DNA of 47,938 nt from positions 1-47,938 of the forward strand of contig CANRAQ010000002.1 in NCBI GenBank assembly GCA_947628725.1, written 5' to 3'. Below the pieces are notes generated by a model, which was not told where the DNA came from, ran no database searches, and saw only the letters and a list, made by a program, of their open reading frames with translations. A program made the position numbers and the translations under genes. The first letter of the stretch is position 1; each line of letters starts with the position of its first letter. Positions 17,861 to 26,468 of this stretch are shown here, piece after piece. Source of the stretch: an uncultured Bacilli bacterium. GTDB lineage: Bacteria; Bacillota_I; Bacilli_A; RF39; UBA660.

Positions 17861-18195
17861 AATTTATTTATCAATTCTATTATATCGTTATAATTTAAAA
17901 ATATACTATTTTCTTCACATTCTATCACATCACTTAATGGAATAATGATATTAGAGCTTTTATCAATATTAGAATTTGTTAATATTTTTGATCCATCCAT
18001 TATATTATAATAACTTGTTTTAATTCTAGTATCATTATCATCTACATCTATATAATCTATATTTTTTCTAGCAACATAAAATTTGTTTTCATGTACTACT
18101 ATATAATAATTGCAATTAAAGGATACTTCTATTACTCCATTCAAATTATCTTCAAATGTTTGATCATTTATAAGTTTATTTTTATCTTTAATCAT
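17824..18195 (-). CDS. Hypothetical protein (123 aa)
   Basis: ATG 18195 is chosen because GGTGATG lies just upstream. No family is recognised. The protein is soluble by appearance, with beta-strand-like segments (VIEVSFNCNYYIVVHENKFY) in the first half and a Lys/Glu-rich helical tail (IIELINKLEKEQNYQKKLK). It lies between ftsY and clpC in the same orientation, with gaps of 46-63 bases, so it may have its own promoter. Confidence -1.
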   Translation of the reverse strand: MIKDKNKLINDQTFEDNLNGVIEVSFNCNYYIVVHENKFYVARKNIDYIDVDDNDTRIKTSYYNIMDGSKILTNSNIDKSSNIIIPLSDVIECEENSIFLNYNDIIELINKLEKEQNYQKKLK

Positions 18196-18241
18196 AAACA
18201 TCACCAAACTATATTATATAGATTTTTATTTTAATGTCAAA

Positions 18242-20530
18242 TTATACATTAACTTTAATCGATTTAATATTTATATTCTTATTTCCAATTAATATATCAT
18301 TTATTATTATAGGTTCAATAACCGTTTCTATTATTTTATCTATTTTACGCGCACCATATTCATTATAATTTGATAATTCTAATATTTCTTGTTTAATATT
18401 AGTATTTATTTTTATTTCTATATTTTTTAACTTATATTTGTGTTTCAAATCTTTTAATTTATTATCTATTATTTTTAACATATCATTATTGCTTAAGTAA
18501 TTAAAGTTAATTATATTATCTATTCTATTCATAAAAGCAACATCGAAATTTTCATTTAATTCTGTATTTTTAACATTTTTAAATCCTATACCTTTACTAT
18601 TAAATCCTAAATTAGTTGTCATTATTATAATGCAATTATTAAAATATATATATTCTCCTTTAGAATCTTTTAATTTACCATCATCTAAAATTTGATAAAA
18701 TAAATCTATTATAGAATTATGTGCTTTATCAATTTCATCTAATATTATTACTGAAAATGGGCTATCTTTTATGGTTTCAAATACATTTTTATTATCATCA
18801 TATCCCACATATCCTGCTGGTGAACCTATTAATTTACTTACAGAATGTGGTTCACTATATTCACTCATATCTAATTTTAATAAATTATTTGAGATTTTAT
18901 TAGAAAATATTTTAGCAAGTTTTGTTTTTCCTACTCCACTTGGTCCTGTAAATAATATAGAATAACAATTATTTTCATCTATTAGTCCTAATTTAATTCT
19001 CTTATATAATTTTATAAGTTCAGATATTGCCTTATCTTCTCCTATAATTTCTTTTTTAAGTTCTAATTCAAATTTATCTGTTTGTTTTGGATCATATGAA
19101 CTAAATTCATTTATAGGTACATTACTTTTTTCACTAACCACTTTTATAACATCTTCTTTTGTTATTATATTATTATCTGATTTTAAATTTAATTCTAATT
19201 TATTTAATTTAGACGCTATAACATTTTCCTTTTGTTTATAAGAAGATGCTTTTTTATAGTCTTTTTTTAATAAACAATCTTTCTTTATTTTTAATATTTC
19301 TTTTAATTCATTATTAAGTGAATTATATTTTTTTTCATTCTTATTTTCTTTTAAGGCTACATGAGCGCACACTTCATCCAAAATATCTATAGCCTTATCT
19401 GGTTGTTTACGCGTTTTTATATATTTATCTGAAAGTTCTACTATAAGATTAATTATTTCTTCATTTATTATAGTTTTATGAAATTTAGAATATGTATCTG
19501 CAAGTTTCATTAAAATATCTTTTGTAACTTCTAATGTTGGTTCTTTTATATCCACCCTTTGAAATCTTCTATCTAATGCCTTATCATCTATTATAAATTT
19601 TTTATATTCTGATGTGGTTGTTGCGCCTATCAATCTCATTTTATTTCTAGCAAGTGCAGGTTTAAATATATTGGATGCATCTATTGCGCCTTCTGCACCA
19701 CCTGCCCCTACTAAAGTATGAATTTCATCTATAAATAATATAATATCATCATTTTCTTCTAATTCTTTAAGTATTTTATTTAATCTTTCTTCGAACTCTC
19801 CTCTATATTTAGTTCCTGCTACAGTCGAAGACATATCTAAACTAATTATTCTTTTATTTTTTAATGCATTAGGTACTTCTCCTATAGTTATAAGCCTACT
19901 TAATTCTTCAACTATAGCAGTTTTACCTACCCCTGCATCGCCTATTAATATAGGATTATTTTTCTTTCTTCTACATAGAATTTCTATTATCCTTTTTATT
20001 TCTTTATCTCTTCCAACTACTGGATCTATTTCTTCATTTAATGCTTTTTTATTTAAATCTATTCCTAATTCTTCTACTATCAGTTTTTTGTTTTTACCTT
20101 TTTTTACTGGTATTTTATATGAAAATTCATGATATAAATCATTGACATCTATATTCATGCCTATCAATATTCTAATTGCTACACCCTCACCTTCTTCTAG
20201 TAAAGATGAAAAAAGATGAGATATAGTTACATTTCCATTGTTATTTTCTTTACTATCATATATTGCATTTTCTAATACTCTTTTTAATAAAGGTGTATAT
20301 AAAAAATACTCTACTTCTTTTTTACCAATTCCAACTATATTAATTATTTCTTTTCTAAAGGTTTCGTAAGTTAAATCAAATTCTTTTAATCTACTGCTTA
20401 TCTCATTATCATCCTTAAGTATGGCCATCATTAGATGTTCACTTCCAACATAAGGATGTTTTAATTTTTTCATTTCTTCTTTGGCACTCATAAGTATTTT
20501 TTTAGCTTCTTCAGTAAAACTATTATACAT
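18242..20530 (-). CDS. clpC: ClpC-type AAA+ unfoldase
   Basis: The 762-aa protein has two Clp_N repeats (1-145; FTEEAKKILMSAKEEMKK, HPYVGSEHL). A first AAA+ module has GDAGVGKTAIVE and ILFIDEIHTLVGAG. A middle segment with a UVR-like YKKASSYKQKE stretch (about 400-430) follows. The second AAA+ module has GPSGVGKTKLAK and VIILDEIDKAH. A GIGF loop after the TTNLG sensor is the expected ClpP-docking site, so it probably feeds ClpP protease. It is somewhat shorter than Bacillus ClpC. The usual ctsR-mcsA-mcsB neighbours are absent, so regulation must differ or be encoded elsewhere. AGGAGGGAAAAT precedes the ATG. Confidence -1.
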   Translation of the reverse strand: MYNSFTEEAKKILMSAKEEMKKLKHPYVGSEHLMMAILKDDNEISSRLKEFDLTYETFRKEIINIVGIGKKEVEYFLYTPLLKRVLENAIYDSKENNNGNVTISHLFSSLLEEGEGVAIRILIGMNIDVNDLYHEFSYKIPVKKGKNKKLIVEELGIDLNKKALNEEIDPVVGRDKEIKRIIEILCRRKKNNPILIGDAGVGKTAIVEELSRLITIGEVPNALKNKRIISLDMSSTVAGTKYRGEFEERLNKILKELEENDDIILFIDEIHTLVGAGGAEGAIDASNIFKPALARNKMRLIGATTTSEYKKFIIDDKALDRRFQRVDIKEPTLEVTKDILMKLADTYSKFHKTIINEEIINLIVELSDKYIKTRKQPDKAIDILDEVCAHVALKENKNEKKYNSLNNELKEILKIKKDCLLKKDYKKASSYKQKENVIASKLNKLELNLKSDNNIITKEDVIKVVSEKSNVPINEFSSYDPKQTDKFELELKKEIIGEDKAISELIKLYKRIKLGLIDENNCYSILFTGPSGVGKTKLAKIFSNKISNNLLKLDMSEYSEPHSVSKLIGSPAGYVGYDDNKNVFETIKDSPFSVIILDEIDKAHNSIIDLFYQILDDGKLKDSKGEYIYFNNCIIIMTTNLGFNSKGIGFKNVKNTELNENFDVAFMNRIDNIINFNYLSNNDMLKIIDNKLKDLKHKYKLKNIEIKINTNIKQEILELSNYNEYGARKIDKIIETVIEPIIINDILIGNKNINIKSIKVNV

Positions 20531-20578
20531 ATTTTCCCTCCTTTATATTCTATTCTATAATGTATAAAAATAATTTAT

Positions 20579-20752
20579 TTATTCATCATAAATTATCATA
20601 GCGCTAAAACAATAGATTTGTTCTCCTCCACTTACACTAATAGATGTTTGATATTTTATATCAAATATATCTATATTTTTTCCACTTAAAAACTTATTTA
20701 CACTCTTTTCTAAATCGAGTTCGTGAGACTCATCAAATAATTTTACCTTCAT
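20579..20752 (-). CDS. cse60: Cse60-family sporulation protein
   Basis: The 57-aa protein reads MKVKLFDESHELDLEKSVNK, then FLSGKNIDIFDIKYQTS, and ends EQIYCFSAMIIYDE. This matches the short Cse60 family, a sporulation gene in Bacillus transcribed by a sporulation sigma factor. Its SD (GGTGAT, 20759-20764) is inside the 3' arm of the terminator of the gene upstream, six bases before the ATG. Translation from a read-through transcript could therefore be blocked by that hairpin. It lies just before clpC in the same direction. Confidence -1.
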   Translation of the reverse strand: MKVKLFDESHELDLEKSVNKFLSGKNIDIFDIKYQTSISVSGGEQIYCFSAMIIYDE

Positions 20753-20787
20753 AAAAAAATCACCACTATAATTTTAATAGTGATGAT
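20753..20787 (-). terminator. Strong terminator of the M23 gene, overlapping the cse60 RBS
   Basis: Eleven-bp arms (20777-20787 and 20759-20769, one G-T pair) are followed by T7 on the minus strand, ending at the cse60 ATG. Confidence -1.
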
Positions 20788-20803
20788 TATATTTTTTTGT
20801 CGA

Positions 20804-22024
20804 TTAATATCTAGTAGTTCTATTTGAGAACCATACCCCATAAGCAGGTATATTTAATACATTTCTTGGATTAAAACTTTTGGCAGTAAATTTAGTATAA
20901 AATCCAGCACCTGCAGGTATATTAGTATAGGCAAATTGAATATGTAAGTGTGTTCCTGTTGAACATGTATCCCATGTTTCATATCTAGGATTTCCACCCA
21001 CTGTACCTATTACAGTATCTTTTGTAACAATATCTCCTACATTAACTCTAACGCTACCTAGATGAAAATATCCAGTTGTATACTTAGTTCCATTTATATT
21101 GTGATGAATATAAATCATATTACCGCCACAATTTGATTTATATGTTATATATGCAACTCTACCGCTTGCCATAGCATATACATTTGCCCCATGTCCAGAG
21201 CCTGCTATATCCATTCCATAGTGCATCATTGCATATCCCCAAGGATAATATATTCCGTAGTTTGCTGAAACTGATCCACTAATAACAGGTCTATAAAATG
21301 CTGTATCTGGAGGTAAGACGCTCGCACCACATGTATTTATATCCTCATCTAATTTACATTTATATGTATCCTCATATAATGAAATCATTTTTTTCATAGA
21401 CTTGATATCATCTTCTATACTTACATTTTCATCCAATATCTCACCTAATTGGCTTCCAAGAGAATCTAGTTCTTTTTGTAACTCTTTTTGTTTTTCATTA
21501 AGTGATACCTTTTTTGCATTTAAGTCTTTAGTTTTTTGTTCATTTTCTTTTATTTTATTATTATATTCATCAATTAATTTATCATTATAATCTGTTAATT
21601 GTTCCGTTATTGCCATTCTATATATAAAATCTGAAAAATCTTTTGCTGCAAATATATATTCCAAATATTCAGATTCTCCACTAGATAATTGATAATAATT
21701 TATTATTTCTTTTATTTGTTTTTCCTTTTCTTTTATCTCTTCACCTAATGTTTCTATCTCTTGTGTAAGTTTAGTTATCTCTTCCCCAATATTTACTATC
21801 TCTAAATTGATAGATGAAATTGTATTTTTCTTATTTTGTATTTCTTTTTCTGTCAGTTTTTTCTTATCATTAGATTCTTCTAATTCTTTTTCCTTCTCTG
21901 CAAGTTCATTTTTTAAATCTCTTAAAGTCTTTGCCTCGACTACTCTACTTGAAGGTATGTAAAAATTAAAAATAATTAATAAAATAACTAGTAAAAATAA
22001 AGTTAATTTTTTTATATTTTTCAT
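20804..22024 (-). CDS. EnvC/NlpD-like M23 (LytM) peptidoglycan hydrolase or activator
   Basis: The 406-aa protein has an N-terminal membrane/signal segment (about 5-24), a long coiled coil (about 30-220, rich in KEKELEE-type heptads) and a C-terminal LytM domain (about 265-375). The LytM domain holds HYGMDIAGSGHG, MASGRVAYITY and the HLHIQF zinc motif. The zinc-ligand pattern H-xxx-D and HxH appears complete, so an active endopeptidase on peptidoglycan cross-bridges is plausible rather than only an activator. It overlaps the upstream YgjP-like gene by 4 bases. Confidence -1.
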   Translation of the reverse strand: MKNIKKLTLFLLVILLIIFNFYIPSSRVVEAKTLRDLKNELAEKEKELEESNDKKKLTEKEIQNKKNTISSINLEIVNIGEEITKLTQEIETLGEEIKEKEKQIKEIINYYQLSSGESEYLEYIFAAKDFSDFIYRMAITEQLTDYNDKLIDEYNNKIKENEQKTKDLNAKKVSLNEKQKELQKELDSLGSQLGEILDENVSIEDDIKSMKKMISLYEDTYKCKLDEDINTCGASVLPPDTAFYRPVISGSVSANYGIYYPWGYAMMHYGMDIAGSGHGANVYAMASGRVAYITYKSNCGGNMIYIHHNINGTKYTTGYFHLGSVRVNVGDIVTKDTVIGTVGGNPRYETWDTCSTGTHLHIQFAYTNIPAGAGFYTKFTAKSFNPRNVLNIPAYGVWFSNRTTRY

Positions 22025-22656
22025 TCTCTCATCTCTTTTCTTATCTTTTTATAATTAGGACAATATTTTTCTACTAAATTCCAAAAATTCTTTGAATGAT
22101 TGAAATGTATTATATGTGATAATTCATGAATAATAACATAATCTATTTTATCTATATCAAATTCTATTAATTTAGAATTTAAAGTTATAGTATGATTTTT
22201 TCTATTATATACTCCATACCTTGTTTTCATAGTTCTTATCTTTAATATTGGAGATTTTATTTGTTCATGAAAATGATTGAATACATAAACATATCTTTCA
22301 TCAAATACTCTAATAGTTTCTTCCTTGTACCACTTATTTAACATATTCATGTCTTTGGTATATATATTATTTTTATCTAAATATACTTTTTGTATATTAC
22401 TATCAATAATTATATCATACATTTTACCTAAATAAAAAAATCTATTATCATCATCTTTCTTTTTTTTAATGTGTTCTATCATTTTTCTAATACTGTTAAT
22501 ATTTTCTTCTAGTATCCTATTTATCTCATTTTTCGTTGTAAAATAATTACAAGAAACATGTATTTTCATATCATCTTTTACTCTTATATATAAGTTTTTA
22601 TTGTTCTTTTTTTCTATAACTACATCATATTCTATACCATCTAATAAAAACTTCAT
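22021..22656 (-). CDS. YgjP-like zinc metalloprotease (DUF45)
   Basis: The 211-aa protein carries the zincin motif VIIHELSHIIHFNHSKNFW (about 175-193), with the two His and Glu of HExxH plus a downstream HS..FW typical of the YgjP/DUF45 family. The N-terminal half has the family features DGIEYDVVIEKK and KTRYGVYNRKN. The family is often adjacent to restriction systems in other genomes, but here it is coupled by a 4-base overlap to an M23 cell-wall protein. Substrate unknown. Confidence -1.
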   Translation of the reverse strand: MKFLLDGIEYDVVIEKKNNKNLYIRVKDDMKIHVSCNYFTTKNEINRILEENINSIRKMIEHIKKKKDDDNRFFYLGKMYDIIIDSNIQKVYLDKNNIYTKDMNMLNKWYKEETIRVFDERYVYVFNHFHEQIKSPILKIRTMKTRYGVYNRKNHTITLNSKLIEFDIDKIDYVIIHELSHIIHFNHSKNFWNLVEKYCPNYKKIRKEMRE

Positions 22657-22683
22657 TTTACCACCTTAATAATTATAACATAA

Positions 22684-22708
22684 AAATGAGTTCAATTTAA
22701 ACTCATTT
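22684..22708 (-). terminator. Terminator after the CmpB-like membrane gene
   Basis: Arms AAATGAGTT and AACTCATTT with T5 on the minus strand. It overlaps the stop codon of the gene ending at 22707. Confidence -1.
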
Positions 22709-23378
22709 AAGTATTTTTATTTTTATCTTTAAAAAATTTATTAGTTATCAAATATGGAAATAACATATTTAATACTTTTTTCTCTTTTACTTTTTTATTT
22801 AAATCTAGTTTTAAATTTTCTAAATTTATTATTTGATTAATATTTTTAGAATATTTTTTTACTCTATTAGATAATAAAACTGATGCATAAAAATCGATGG
22901 AAAAAATTCCCACAAATACTCCAAAAAGAATTAAACATATTCTATTATATATGAGTACTTTTATAATATTATCTAAATATGGAAAAACAAAATTATAAAA
23001 AATAAGTGTTAAAAATCCCCATATCAATGAATATTGTAAACAAATATAACCTTTAAAATTAAAATCATATGATGAATAATCCCATAATCTTAGTTTAAAA
23101 ATTTTAAGCAATATCACACCTGCAATTAGTTCAAGTATGCTTAATAAAATTAATCCTAATATAAATATGGCTACTGTTTTATATCTAAAATCCATTTTAC
23201 AAAGAATATTGCATAGTAGATCTAATATAACTGCTCCAAAACCATATAACGGTACTACACATCCATTCATAAAACCTGGATTTATTATTTTTTTGCTTTT
23301 AAGTGCCCTATAAATCAATTCCAAAAACCAACCTATAATTGAAAATATACAAAATATAAATAAATATTTTAAAATCAT
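22707..23378 (-). CDS. Putative CmpB-type integral membrane protein (ABC_trans_CmpB family)
   Basis: The 223-aa protein has five or six hydrophobic segments and the family features IIGWFLELIYRALKSKKIIN, PGFMNGCVVPLYGFGAVI and YICLQYSLIWG. These match the putative ABC-transporter-type membrane family of Gram-positives (PF06541), for which transport has not been demonstrated. It is 12 bases downstream of the TtcA-like gene. No ATP-binding subunit is adjacent, so a transport role is doubtful. Confidence -1.
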   Translation of the reverse strand: MILKYLFIFCIFSIIGWFLELIYRALKSKKIINPGFMNGCVVPLYGFGAVILDLLCNILCKMDFRYKTVAIFILGLILLSILELIAGVILLKIFKLRLWDYSSYDFNFKGYICLQYSLIWGFLTLIFYNFVFPYLDNIIKVLIYNRICLILFGVFVGIFSIDFYASVLLSNRVKKYSKNINQIINLENLKLDLNKKVKEKKVLNMLFPYLITNKFFKDKNKNT

Positions 23379-23390
23379 AATAATTCCTCT

Positions 23391-24215
23391 TTACTTATCA
23401 TAATTATCTAAAAATGTATTGTATTTACCATCTTTGGTATAACCTAATATGCAATTAAAATTAACATTATCAGCGCTTTTAAATATATTATGTTCTACAT
23501 TTTTATTTACTTTTTTTAACTCACTTATTAATTTTTTTACTTCTTTTCTTTTACTATTATTTTCATCTATTTTGGATTTTTCTGTAAATTTACATGCACA
23601 ATTTAAAAATTGTAAACCATTATATTTTTTCCAAGATATTATATCATTTTCACTCACTAAATAAAGTGGTCTAATAAGTTCTAATCCTTCAAAGTTTGTA
23701 CTATGTAATTTTGGCATCATAGTTTTAAATTCTGCACCATATAACATTGAAAGCAAAGTAGTTTCTATTACATCGTTAAAGTGATGCCCTAACGCTATTT
23801 TATTGCATCCTAACTCTTTTGCCTTATTATACAAAAATCCCCTTCTCATTCTTGCACATAAATAACATGGGCTTTCTTTAGAAATATTATCTACTACATC
23901 AAATATATCACTTTCAAATATTTCAATAGGTATATCCATAATATCTGCATTTTTCTTTATGAGTTCAATATTTGAATCTTTATATCCTGGATTCATAACG
24001 ACATAGTGTGCGTCAAATTTAAATTTACCATGTCTAATTAATTCTTGGATACATTTAGCAAGTAAAAATGAATCTTTACCTCCACTTATACATACCATGA
24101 TATTATCATTTTCTTTGATTAGTTTATACTCTTGAATTGCTTTAACAAATTTACTCCATATTTCTTTTCTATATTTTTTTATTATGCTTTTTTCTATTTC
24201 TTTATAATCGTTCAT
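23391..24215 (-). CDS. TtcA-family PP-loop tRNA thiolation-type ATPase
   Basis: The 274-aa protein (ATG 24215 with GGGTGG nine bases upstream) has the PP-loop motif CISGGKDSFLLAK, a CYLCARMRRG Cys pair and ALGHHFNDVIETTLLSML. A third Cys region (NCACKF) follows. The family binds ATP and an Fe-S cluster and thiolates tRNA bases: cytidine 32 for TtcA itself. Firmicutes have several TtcA-like paralogues of uncertain specificity, so I leave the symbol empty. It is first in a two-gene transcript with the CmpB-like gene. Confidence -1.
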   Translation of the reverse strand: MNDYKEIEKSIIKKYRKEIWSKFVKAIQEYKLIKENDNIMVCISGGKDSFLLAKCIQELIRHGKFKFDAHYVVMNPGYKDSNIELIKKNADIMDIPIEIFESDIFDVVDNISKESPCYLCARMRRGFLYNKAKELGCNKIALGHHFNDVIETTLLSMLYGAEFKTMMPKLHSTNFEGLELIRPLYLVSENDIISWKKYNGLQFLNCACKFTEKSKIDENNSKRKEVKKLISELKKVNKNVEHNIFKSADNVNFNCILGYTKDGKYNTFLDNYDK

Positions 24216-24286
24216 ATTACCACCCAAAATTAATTGATTTACATATTTAATTTTTATTTTTTAATATATTTACATCAACAATATAA

Positions 24287-24594
24287 TTATATCATATTTA
24301 TGTAAAGATTAATTAAACAAAATAAAAGAATTATATAGGTAATTCTTGATAACTTTAAATAATATTTAATTTTTAAATTATTAAATATATCTAAATATTT
24401 ATCGATTGAAATACTAGGAAAACCACACTTTAATACATCATTAGTTAAATTAGTTAATTTAAGAGTTGTGATCTTACTTATATTTTTTTTGCATATTCAT
24501 CAATAAATATATAAAACTTACTACTTTCAAATAAATACATCTTACTACTATCATCTTTTTTTAACTTTAAATATTTATCATGCAACTTACTCAT
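24287..24594 (-). pseudogene. Broken MutS-N-terminal-like (msl-type) DGR accessory gene
   Basis: A strong AAGAAGGTGG precedes ATG 24594. The first frame gives 38 residues (MSKLHDKYLKLKKDDSSKMY, then LFESSKFYIFIDEYAKKI) and stops at 24478-24480. A shift at the A8 tract near 24482-24490 reopens ISKITTLKLTNLTNDVLKCG, then FPSISIDKYLDIFNNLKI. Together they resemble MutS domain I (Y..LK....D..YLFE...FY.F..DA..IS, then VLKCGFP). Stand-alone MutS-like ORFs (msl) are known DGR accessory genes. The frameshift means it is probably inactive. A weak terminator hairpin (24325-24345) follows, and no reverse transcriptase does. Confidence -1.
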
Positions 24595-24611
24595 ATAACC
24601 ACCTTCTTATC

Positions 24612-24649
24612 AAAAAAAAGGTAATAGAAAATTAGAATCTACTACCTTT
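24612..24649 (-). terminator. Terminator between the CLec-fold prepilin gene and the msl relic
   Basis: Eleven-bp arms (24617-24627 and 24639-24649, with wobble) then T8 on the minus strand. Confidence -1.
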
Positions 24650-24706
24650 CATATGTTCTCATTTTCATCATTTTACTACTCACAAGAACCATACTATTTA
24701 TGTGTT

Positions 24707-24728
24707 TATTTAGCCTAATCGCTAAATA
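24707..24728 (-). other. Perfect 8-bp inverted repeat downstream of the candidate variable region
   Basis: TATTTAGC and GCTAAATA enclose a 6-base loop, about 65 bases past the stop codon of the CLec-fold gene. There is no T run, so it is not a standard terminator. Some DGRs carry a hairpin of this size just after the variable region, where it aids homing. The spacing here is longer than in the Bordetella phage case, so the assignment is speculative. Confidence -1.
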
Positions 24729-24794
24729 GGAATTAAACTTCTACTATAAACCGTACTGAATATAATCCTTAAACTATATTAACTGACAGAAGTT

Positions 24795-26375
24795 TTACTT
24801 ACTTATTGTAGTTGGAACAAGAACGACACGGAACGAATCGCGGTCGACACTAACACCACTGTAGTAGAAGGAGCAGAACACGCCCGCACGGGTGCCATCG
24901 GCATAGTACCCACCACGACTGAACCAAGGGCTACCAGAATAAACAAAGTTAGCGTTATCTCCATACCATTCTGCTGTCTCACCTAATGCATGTCCTTTGC
25001 ATTCTTTATCTTTATCTGTATTTGTATTTGTACATTTAGAGTAAGAATCTACCATATATTTATCATAATATTTTGCATTATCAGGAAGAGTAAACCATGT
25101 TGCATCAACCCCTGAACTTGATACTGTATTATTGTAGTTACCCATTACTCTTTCAGCTGCTCCTCCACTTATATCATATATTCCATATATTGTCCCTGTT
25201 GTACTTGCTTTTTGCCCTTTTTCTGTTTCATATGTATTTGTTGTACATGTTGTTTCAGATGAACCTGCATTTGCTGTATCTCCTGCTATTCCTGTAATAT
25301 AGTTACTACAATTATTTATATAAACTTCTTCTTGGTCTTTTCCATATTTTCCATATTTTGATTGAGATAAGTACGCTACTGCTCCCCATTCTCTATTTTT
25401 CATCAGATGACTATCTACACCTTTTATATAATTATCAAATTTTTTTGCCGTAGCAAATTGATTAACAATTTGTTGATATCTTAATGATATTACATTTGGT
25501 AGTATATATGGGTCTTGATTAGCATTATTACAATTAGTTTCACTTGCTGATGTATAACATGTACTAGTTTTATCTGCACTTGTTTCAAATTTTGCTACCC
25601 ATATTCCATCAAGTTCATCATCCCCAAATGTAAATGCGGGATGTATTGTATAACCTTCTGTTGCATTTGTTCCTGTTCCACTTATAAAGTTTACTGATAT
25701 TTCTTGTTCTTTTGTTCCCATTTTATATTCATATCTTGGTATCCATACAAACATTGCTCTTACATCTGTATCTAGGTTTAATGCTTGACCTTCTGACTTT
25801 GCCTTTCCTGCATCTGTTAATATTACTGCATTTGCCCAATTATATTGTGAATAGTCATACCATTCTTTAGATGTATCTGCTATAACCCATGCATTATCTT
25901 TATATAGTACTGGTGTCATTCCTGATAATTCTGGAGTATTTGCTCCACTATTATCTTTATATACTTCTTCTGTTTTTGTTCCATCTTTTATTTTTAGGTT
26001 GCCTTTTTCATCTGTTTCTAATACTACATCTTTATATGTTAAGTCTTCTACTTTCTTTACTATTCCCCTATCAAATGTTATAGTTCCATCTGTTGGTTTT
26101 TCCCCATCTACTTCTACTACTAATTCTTCTCCATCACAAAGTAGATTTCCATTACTTTGTACTTCACATGTTGTTGGATTAAAATCTTCACTTATATTTT
26201 TTCTTGCTATTGCTTGTTCTACTGCATCTAAATATAGTTCACCTTTTCTTAAACTACTTGATTCTTTTGCATTATTTATTATGTTTAATATTATTGGTAC
26301 TGCTATTAGGGCTATTATTGCAAGTATTACTATTACTGCTAATAACTCTATTAATGTAAAACCTCTATTTTTCAT
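24795..26375 (-). CDS. Prepilin-anchored protein with FGE-sulfatase/C-type-lectin-like C-terminus (candidate DGR target)
   Basis: The 526-aa protein starts MKNRGFTLIELLAVIVILAI, a textbook class III prepilin signal (cut after Gly5). AGGAGG is upstream. Residues about 38-130 form the pilin-like module shared with the giant protein at 1-6561 (NGNLLCDGEELVVEV, KPTDGTITFD). From about residue 150 the pattern is that of formylglycine-generating-enzyme/C-type-lectin folds: FVWIPRYEYK, GIWVAKFETS, NREWGAVAYL, GIYDISGGAAERVMG, then WFSRGGYYADGTRAGVF and a terminal SFRVVLVP. This domain order with a C-terminal variable patch is how many DGR target proteins are built. The FGE-like fold is unlikely to be catalytic here and more likely presents a ligand-binding surface. 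Confidence -1.
   Translation of the reverse strand: MKNRGFTLIELLAVIVILAIIALIAVPIILNIINNAKESSSLRKGELYLDAVEQAIARKNISEDFNPTTCEVQSNGNLLCDGEELVVEVDGEKPTDGTITFDRGIVKKVEDLTYKDVVLETDEKGNLKIKDGTKTEEVYKDNSGANTPELSGMTPVLYKDNAWVIADTSKEWYDYSQYNWANAVILTDAGKAKSEGQALNLDTDVRAMFVWIPRYEYKMGTKEQEISVNFISGTGTNATEGYTIHPAFTFGDDELDGIWVAKFETSADKTSTCYTSASETNCNNANQDPYILPNVISLRYQQIVNQFATAKKFDNYIKGVDSHLMKNREWGAVAYLSQSKYGKYGKDQEEVYINNCSNYITGIAGDTANAGSSETTCTTNTYETEKGQKASTTGTIYGIYDISGGAAERVMGNYNNTVSSSGVDATWFTLPDNAKYYDKYMVDSYSKCTNTNTDKDKECKGHALGETAEWYGDNANFVYSGSPWFSRGGYYADGTRAGVFCSFYYSGVSVDRDSFRVVLVPTTISK
24808..24945 (-). other. GC-rich tail of the CLec-fold gene: candidate DGR variable region
   Basis: By hand count 24811-24930 is 68 G+C in 120 bases (57 %), against obviously low GC on both sides. 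It encodes WFSRGGYYADGTRAGVFCSF, then YYSGVSVDRD, where DGR target proteins carry their variable residues. Many codons are NNC/NNT types (TAC, GAT, TTC, TGC, AGT, GAC, CGC), as expected if template AAC/AAT codons were adenine-mutagenised. No template repeat is in the window, so the test cannot be completed here. Confidence -1.
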
Positions 26376-26468
26376 TTCTTTACTCCTCCTATATTTTACA
26401 TTAATATTATAATATTAATACAAAATAAAAACAAGTATTTTTTATTAATTTTACTATAGATTACTTTT
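26376..26468 (-). promoter_or_regulatory. Leader of the CLec-fold prepilin gene
   Basis: AT-rich leader with AGGAGGAGTAAAGAA before the ATG. I see no clear operator or riboswitch. Confidence -1.
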
